Program-made: the position numbers and the translations under genes
Shown here: positions 30,744 to 33,567 of the stretch, piece after piece
Layout: each line of letters begins with the position of its first letter
How positions within the stretch are numbered: the first letter of the stretch is position 1
NCBI GenBank assembly: GCA_021848885.1
Contig: JAJZTN010000008.1
Location: forward strand, 1-33,567
DNA length: 33,567 nt
Reading direction: 5' to 3'
Origin: Actinomycetes bacterium
GTDB taxonomy: Bacteria; Actinomycetota; Actinomycetes; JAJZTN01
Notes under the pieces: model-generated
The model's database searches: none
Told to the model about the DNA's origin: nothing
The model's input: only the letters and a program-made list of their open reading frames with translations

Positions 30744-32170
30744 AGATTCAGCCTCCTGGACAGGTCGGTGCGGAAGATCCGATCGGGATCCAGCCGGTCA
30801 CGTGTGCCCTTCCACTCCTCCAGCCTCGGGTACATCATGCTCAGCAGCTCCGGGCGCATGCGGGAGTCCTTGGCCAGGTAGACCGCCCCGCCGGCCTCGG
30901 CGACGAGCAGGTCGCACTCGTCGAGCAGACCGGCCAGCCCCGGCAGGCCCGCGGGGATGTCCAGCGCCAGGGTCCAGCCCGGTCGCGGGAAGGACAGCGG
31001 GCCCGGGTCGGCCGGCCCGAACCGCTTGAGGACGGCGAGGAACGAGGGCACCCGGGCACCGCGCAAACGGGCCAGCACCTCCCGCAACGTGTCCTCGCGC
31101 TGGATGGGCACGACGAACTGGTACTGCAGGAAGCCGCGCCGGCCGTAGACGGCGTTCCAGTCGCCGACCCCGTCCAGGGGGTGGAAGAACCTCGGGAAGG
31201 GCTGCAGCTCACCCGCCCGGTGTCGGGGCGCCTTGCGAAACCATGCCTCGTTGAACGCCGCCACACTGGCTCGGTTGAGCAGCCCAGCAGGTAGCGGGCC
31301 CGGCAAGCTGACCAGCGGGCCGGAAGGGACCGCCCAGGCCCGGGCCGTTGCCCGGCCGTGCAGTGCGTCGGCAGGTGCGTGCTCCCCGCGGGTGATCACG
31401 CCTCGTCCGGCGCTTCTGCCGGTGGCCAGGCAGTCGATCCAGGCCACCGAGTAGCGGTAGAGGTGGTCGCGCGAGCTCAACCTGTCGAGCAGGTCGTCGA
31501 GGTTGGCGGCCCTCTCGGTGTCCACCAGCATCCACGAACTCTGCACCGGCAGCAGCCGAAGGGTCGCCTCGACGATGACCCCGGTCAGGCCCATCCCGCC
31601 CGCGGTGGCCCAGAACGCCTCCGGGTCGCTTTGCGGACCGATCAGGTGCGCCTCACCGCGCCCGTCGAGCAGGCTCAGGGACTCGACATGGCTGGCGAAG
31701 CTGCCGTCTCGGTGGTGGTTCTTCCCGTGCACGTCCGCCGCGATGGCCCCACCCACCGTCACGTAGCGGGTGCCTGGCGTCACCGGCACGAACCACCCCT
31801 GGGGCACCAGCAGGCGCAGCAGGTCATGCAGGCTCGCCCCGGCCGCACAGGTGAGAAGCGCATCCCCTTCGCGAACCTGCAGGTCCCGGACCGCGTCCAG
31901 CCCGGTCAGGTCCACCACGGTGCCACCGGCGGACTGCGCCGCATCGCCGTAGCTGCGCCCCAGGCCACGCACCGCGACCCCGCGAGACGGCGCAGGGCCA
32001 CCCGCCCGGACCATCTGGAGGGCGTCGCGCACCTGTTCGACAGTGCTCGGTCGCAGCACCCGCGCCGCGGTGGCGGCGGTGCGGCCCCAGCCGGTCAGCA
32101 GGCTTCGGGTCAGGCCAGCGTCACTGGCGGCGGGCCCTCGCGAGACGGGCGGCTCAGACACGGAAGGCAC
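30740..32170 (-). CDS. dprE1: Decaprenylphosphoryl-ribose 2-oxidase (DprE1-type)
   Basis: A 476-residue FAD flavoprotein that oxidises the ribose 2'-OH of decaprenylphosphoryl ribose. The FAD part has RGLGRSYGDAA (68-78), VTPGTRYVTVGGAIAADVHG and NHH around 150; the C-terminal part has AKDSRMRPE and MMYPRLEEW. The position matching M. tuberculosis Cys387, the benzothiazinone target, is A402 here (WTLALDIP against FNICVDFP), so covalent inhibition would not be expected. GTG 32170 overlaps the ubiA end by 17 bases; GTG 32161 is an alternative. Confidence 0.95.
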   Translation of the reverse strand: MPSVSEPPVSRGPAASDAGLTRSLLTGWGRTAATAARVLRPSTVEQVRDALQMVRAGGPAPSRGVAVRGLGRSYGDAAQSAGGTVVDLTGLDAVRDLQVREGDALLTCAAGASLHDLLRLLVPQGWFVPVTPGTRYVTVGGAIAADVHGKNHHRDGSFASHVESLSLLDGRGEAHLIGPQSDPEAFWATAGGMGLTGVIVEATLRLLPVQSSWMLVDTERAANLDDLLDRLSSRDHLYRYSVAWIDCLATGRSAGRGVITRGEHAPADALHGRATARAWAVPSGPLVSLPGPLPAGLLNRASVAAFNEAWFRKAPRHRAGELQPFPRFFHPLDGVGDWNAVYGRRGFLQYQFVVPIQREDTLREVLARLRGARVPSFLAVLKRFGPADPGPLSFPRPGWTLALDIPAGLPGLAGLLDECDLLVAEAGGAVYLAKDSRMRPELLSMMYPRLEEWKGTRDRLDPDRIFRTDLSRRLNL

Positions 32171-33059
32171 CGAGGCTGAACATGACGAGCCAGATCACCC
32201 CGAGAGCCTGAAGCGCCCGGTCCTGCAGGACGAGCTGCTCCGGGGCCCCGGCCCGGCCACTGTCGATGTCCACGGCGTAGCGCAGCAGGGCGATGACGAA
32301 CGGGGCGATCGACAGCTGCTGCCACGGGACGGCGGCTTGTGCTGAGCTGGTCTCGAAGGCCCACAGCGCGTAGGCCACGATCGTCACTCCGGCCGACACG
32401 CTCCACACGAAGCGCAGGTAGCCCGGGGAGTAGCCGGCCAGGGAGCGTCGGGTCCGACCGGAGCCTGCTCCGGCCAGCAGCGACTCGGCGTAGCGCTTCC
32501 CGGAGACGAGGAACAGCGCGCCGAACGCGGCGACCAGCAGGAACCAGCGCGACAGCGGCAGACCGGCAGCCAGCCCACCGGCCATCGCGCGCAGCAGGAA
32601 GCCCGCGGCGACCACGGCAAGGTCGATCACCCGCTCGTGCTTGAGGAACGCCGAGTACGCCGTGGTCAGCGCCAGGTAGACGACGATGACGTCGAGCAGG
32701 CCGTCGGAGCGGTTCAGGGCCGCCAGCGCGACCGCGGTCACGCACAGCAGGGCGGCTGCCCCCACCGCCACCCGGGGCGAGACCAGGCCCGAGGCGATCG
32801 GCCGATGCTGCTTGTCGGGATGGTGCCGGTCGGCTTCGACGTCGAGAACGTCGTTGAACAGGTAGCCAGCGCTGGCCGCCAGGCTGAAGGCCACGAACGC
32901 GATGAGGGTCGCCAGCGCCACCCGGGGTTGGGTGATCGAGGCCGCAGCCAGCGGAGCCGCCCCCACCAGCACGTTCTTCACCCACTGTTTCGGCCGCATC
33001 GCCCGCAGCAGCCCCAGCCATACGCCCACGGCCGGCAGCGTGGCGGGCTGGGCGGTCAT
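32154..33059 (-). CDS. ubiA: Decaprenyl-phosphate phosphoribosyltransferase (UbiA family)
   Basis: A polytopic membrane prenyltransferase of 301 residues. It transfers 5-phosphoribose from PRPP to decaprenyl phosphate, the first step of decaprenylphosphoryl arabinose synthesis. The Mg-binding motif is NDVLDVEADRHHPDKQHRP (69-87), with a second aspartate motif around DLAVVAAGFLLRAMAGG. About eight or nine hydrophobic helices. ATG 33059 is chosen; GTG 33065 would add two residues. Context with dprE1 and dprE2 fixes the substrate class. Confidence 0.93.
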   Translation of the reverse strand: MTAQPATLPAVGVWLGLLRAMRPKQWVKNVLVGAAPLAAASITQPRVALATLIAFVAFSLAASAGYLFNDVLDVEADRHHPDKQHRPIASGLVSPRVAVGAAALLCVTAVALAALNRSDGLLDVIVVYLALTTAYSAFLKHERVIDLAVVAAGFLLRAMAGGLAAGLPLSRWFLLVAAFGALFLVSGKRYAESLLAGAGSGRTRRSLAGYSPGYLRFVWSVSAGVTIVAYALWAFETSSAQAAVPWQQLSIAPFVIALLRYAVDIDSGRAGAPEQLVLQDRALQALGVIWLVMFSLGAFRV

Positions 33060-33153
33060 GGGCACACGCTAGCCCTGCGACCCGCTGGGGTCGGCAGGAG
33101 AGCCCGTCGCGCCGCGAGACCACCGACAAGGGTCGCTGGCCCCGGTTGGGAAG

Positions 33154-33185
33154 TCGTTAAGGGATCGTCCCCATTCTCGTTAAGG
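33154..33185. promoter_or_regulatory. Direct repeat TCGTTAAGG in the divergent promoter region
   Basis: TCGTTAAGG at 33154-33162 and 33177-33185, start-to-start 23 bp, in the 235-bp gap between ubiA and the divergent gene. Looks like a binding site for a response regulator or other dimeric factor; the factor cannot be named. Confidence 0.45.
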
Positions 33186-33294
33186 CCAGGACATGGTGGG
33201 CGTGCCCGACCACCAAGCCACTCGGGGCGTGGGAACCTTGTCCGTGGCAACGCCGTTGTCGGCCCGGCTTGCGGGATGATCGGAGGGGCACGAG

Positions 33295-33567
33295 GTGGCT
33301 GCATCGGCGAAGCCGGGGACGCGACGGGACCCCCGGGCGCCTGCGCGGCGGGTGCGGTTGAGCCGGCGGGGGCGGCTGGTGCGCACCGCCGGTCTGGTGG
33401 TGCTCACCCTCGGTGCCTACCTCGGTGTCTCACTCGGTCAAGCGTTGGCCGCGCCGGGCACGGACTCGGTGGCCGCCCGTGTCGCGGAGTGGGGACGCAA
33501 CCACGGCATGGGCGTCATCGTGACCACGCTCGAGCAGCTGCAGTACCGGCTGAACCCGCCGAAGGTG
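33295..33567 (+). CDS. Probable phosphodiester glycosidase family protein, N-terminal part
   Basis: Only the first 91 residues lie in the window; the frame is open at the edge. A basic N-terminus (RRVRLSRRGRLVRT) precedes one hydrophobic segment (VVLTLGAYLGVSLGQALA), so it is membrane-anchored or secreted. Then VAARVAEWGRNHGMGVIVTTLEQLQYRLNPPKV resembles the region before the catalytic domain of actinobacterial phosphodiester glycosidase (NAGPA-like) proteins. GGAGGGG precedes GTG 33295. Divergent from the ubiA operon. Confidence 0.5.
   Translation, partial: MAASAKPGTRRDPRAPARRVRLSRRGRLVRTAGLVVLTLGAYLGVSLGQALAAPGTDSVAARVAEWGRNHGMGVIVTTLEQLQYRLNPPKV

Overview
The window is very GC-rich, strongly GC3-biased DNA from an actinobacterium. 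It carries mycothiol synthesis (mshC), a PAC2-family protein, an F420-type (LLM) oxidoreductase, DprE1/DprE2/UbiA-type enzymes, a class F sortase and the actinobacterial families DUF3090, SCO1664-like, DUF5703, DUF6131 and DUF6458. A high-GC actinomycete, possibly of the Micrococcales/Intrasporangiaceae type, is my best guess; the genus cannot be read from the sequence.

Core block, 1-20,055. From the left: the 3' end of a RecB-like nuclease gene, a HAD phosphatase coupled to cobalamin-dependent methionine synthase metH, a divergent PAC2 gene, mshC, the SCO1664-like / DUF3090 / histidine-phosphatase trio, then uppP, an LLM oxidoreductase, an aldo/keto reductase, a degenerate RecD2-like protein, an acidic small protein, DUF5703 and an M20 peptidase. 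From memory, the order metH-PAC2-mshC-SCO1664-DUF3090-phosphatase-uppP matches the M. tuberculosis chromosome. A complete selenocysteine cassette (selB, selA, tRNA-Sec, selD) sits between the phosphatase gene and uppP and interrupts that order. Genes are tightly packed, and many junctions are 4-nt stop/start overlaps (ATGA or GTGA).

Accessory island, about 20,390-27,745. It starts at the 3' end of a tRNA-Leu(GAG) gene. An 18-nt copy (17 of 18 identical) of the tRNA 3' end lies at 27,728-27,745, so the region looks like a 7.3-kb element with both attachment sites still present. Inside are the C-terminal remnant of a serine recombinase next to the tRNA, an orphan CIRCE element, a DUF1778/GNAT toxin-antitoxin pair, remnants of IS630 and IS1595 transposases, a TetR regulator, two clusters of tiny membrane or helical proteins, a secreted DUF3494 ice-binding protein and a class F sortase. 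The two small-protein clusters are driven by near-superimposable promoters. Each has a pair of CGTAG-NN-CTACG palindromes with centres 55 bp apart, and one pair lies directly upstream of the tetR gene. I read this as a small envelope/stress regulon carried by the island; it is the most interesting system in the window.

Right flank, 27,746-33,567. Here are a short GNAT remnant, a small secreted protein with its own promoter, a membrane HD-GYP phosphodiesterase-like protein (convergent, with a 16-bp perfect hairpin at the junction), and a ubiA-dprE1-dprE2 operon for decaprenyl-phosphoryl-arabinose. The window ends in a divergent, truncated gene that probably encodes a phosphodiester glycosidase. 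Short in-frame tandem repeats occur in many genes throughout.
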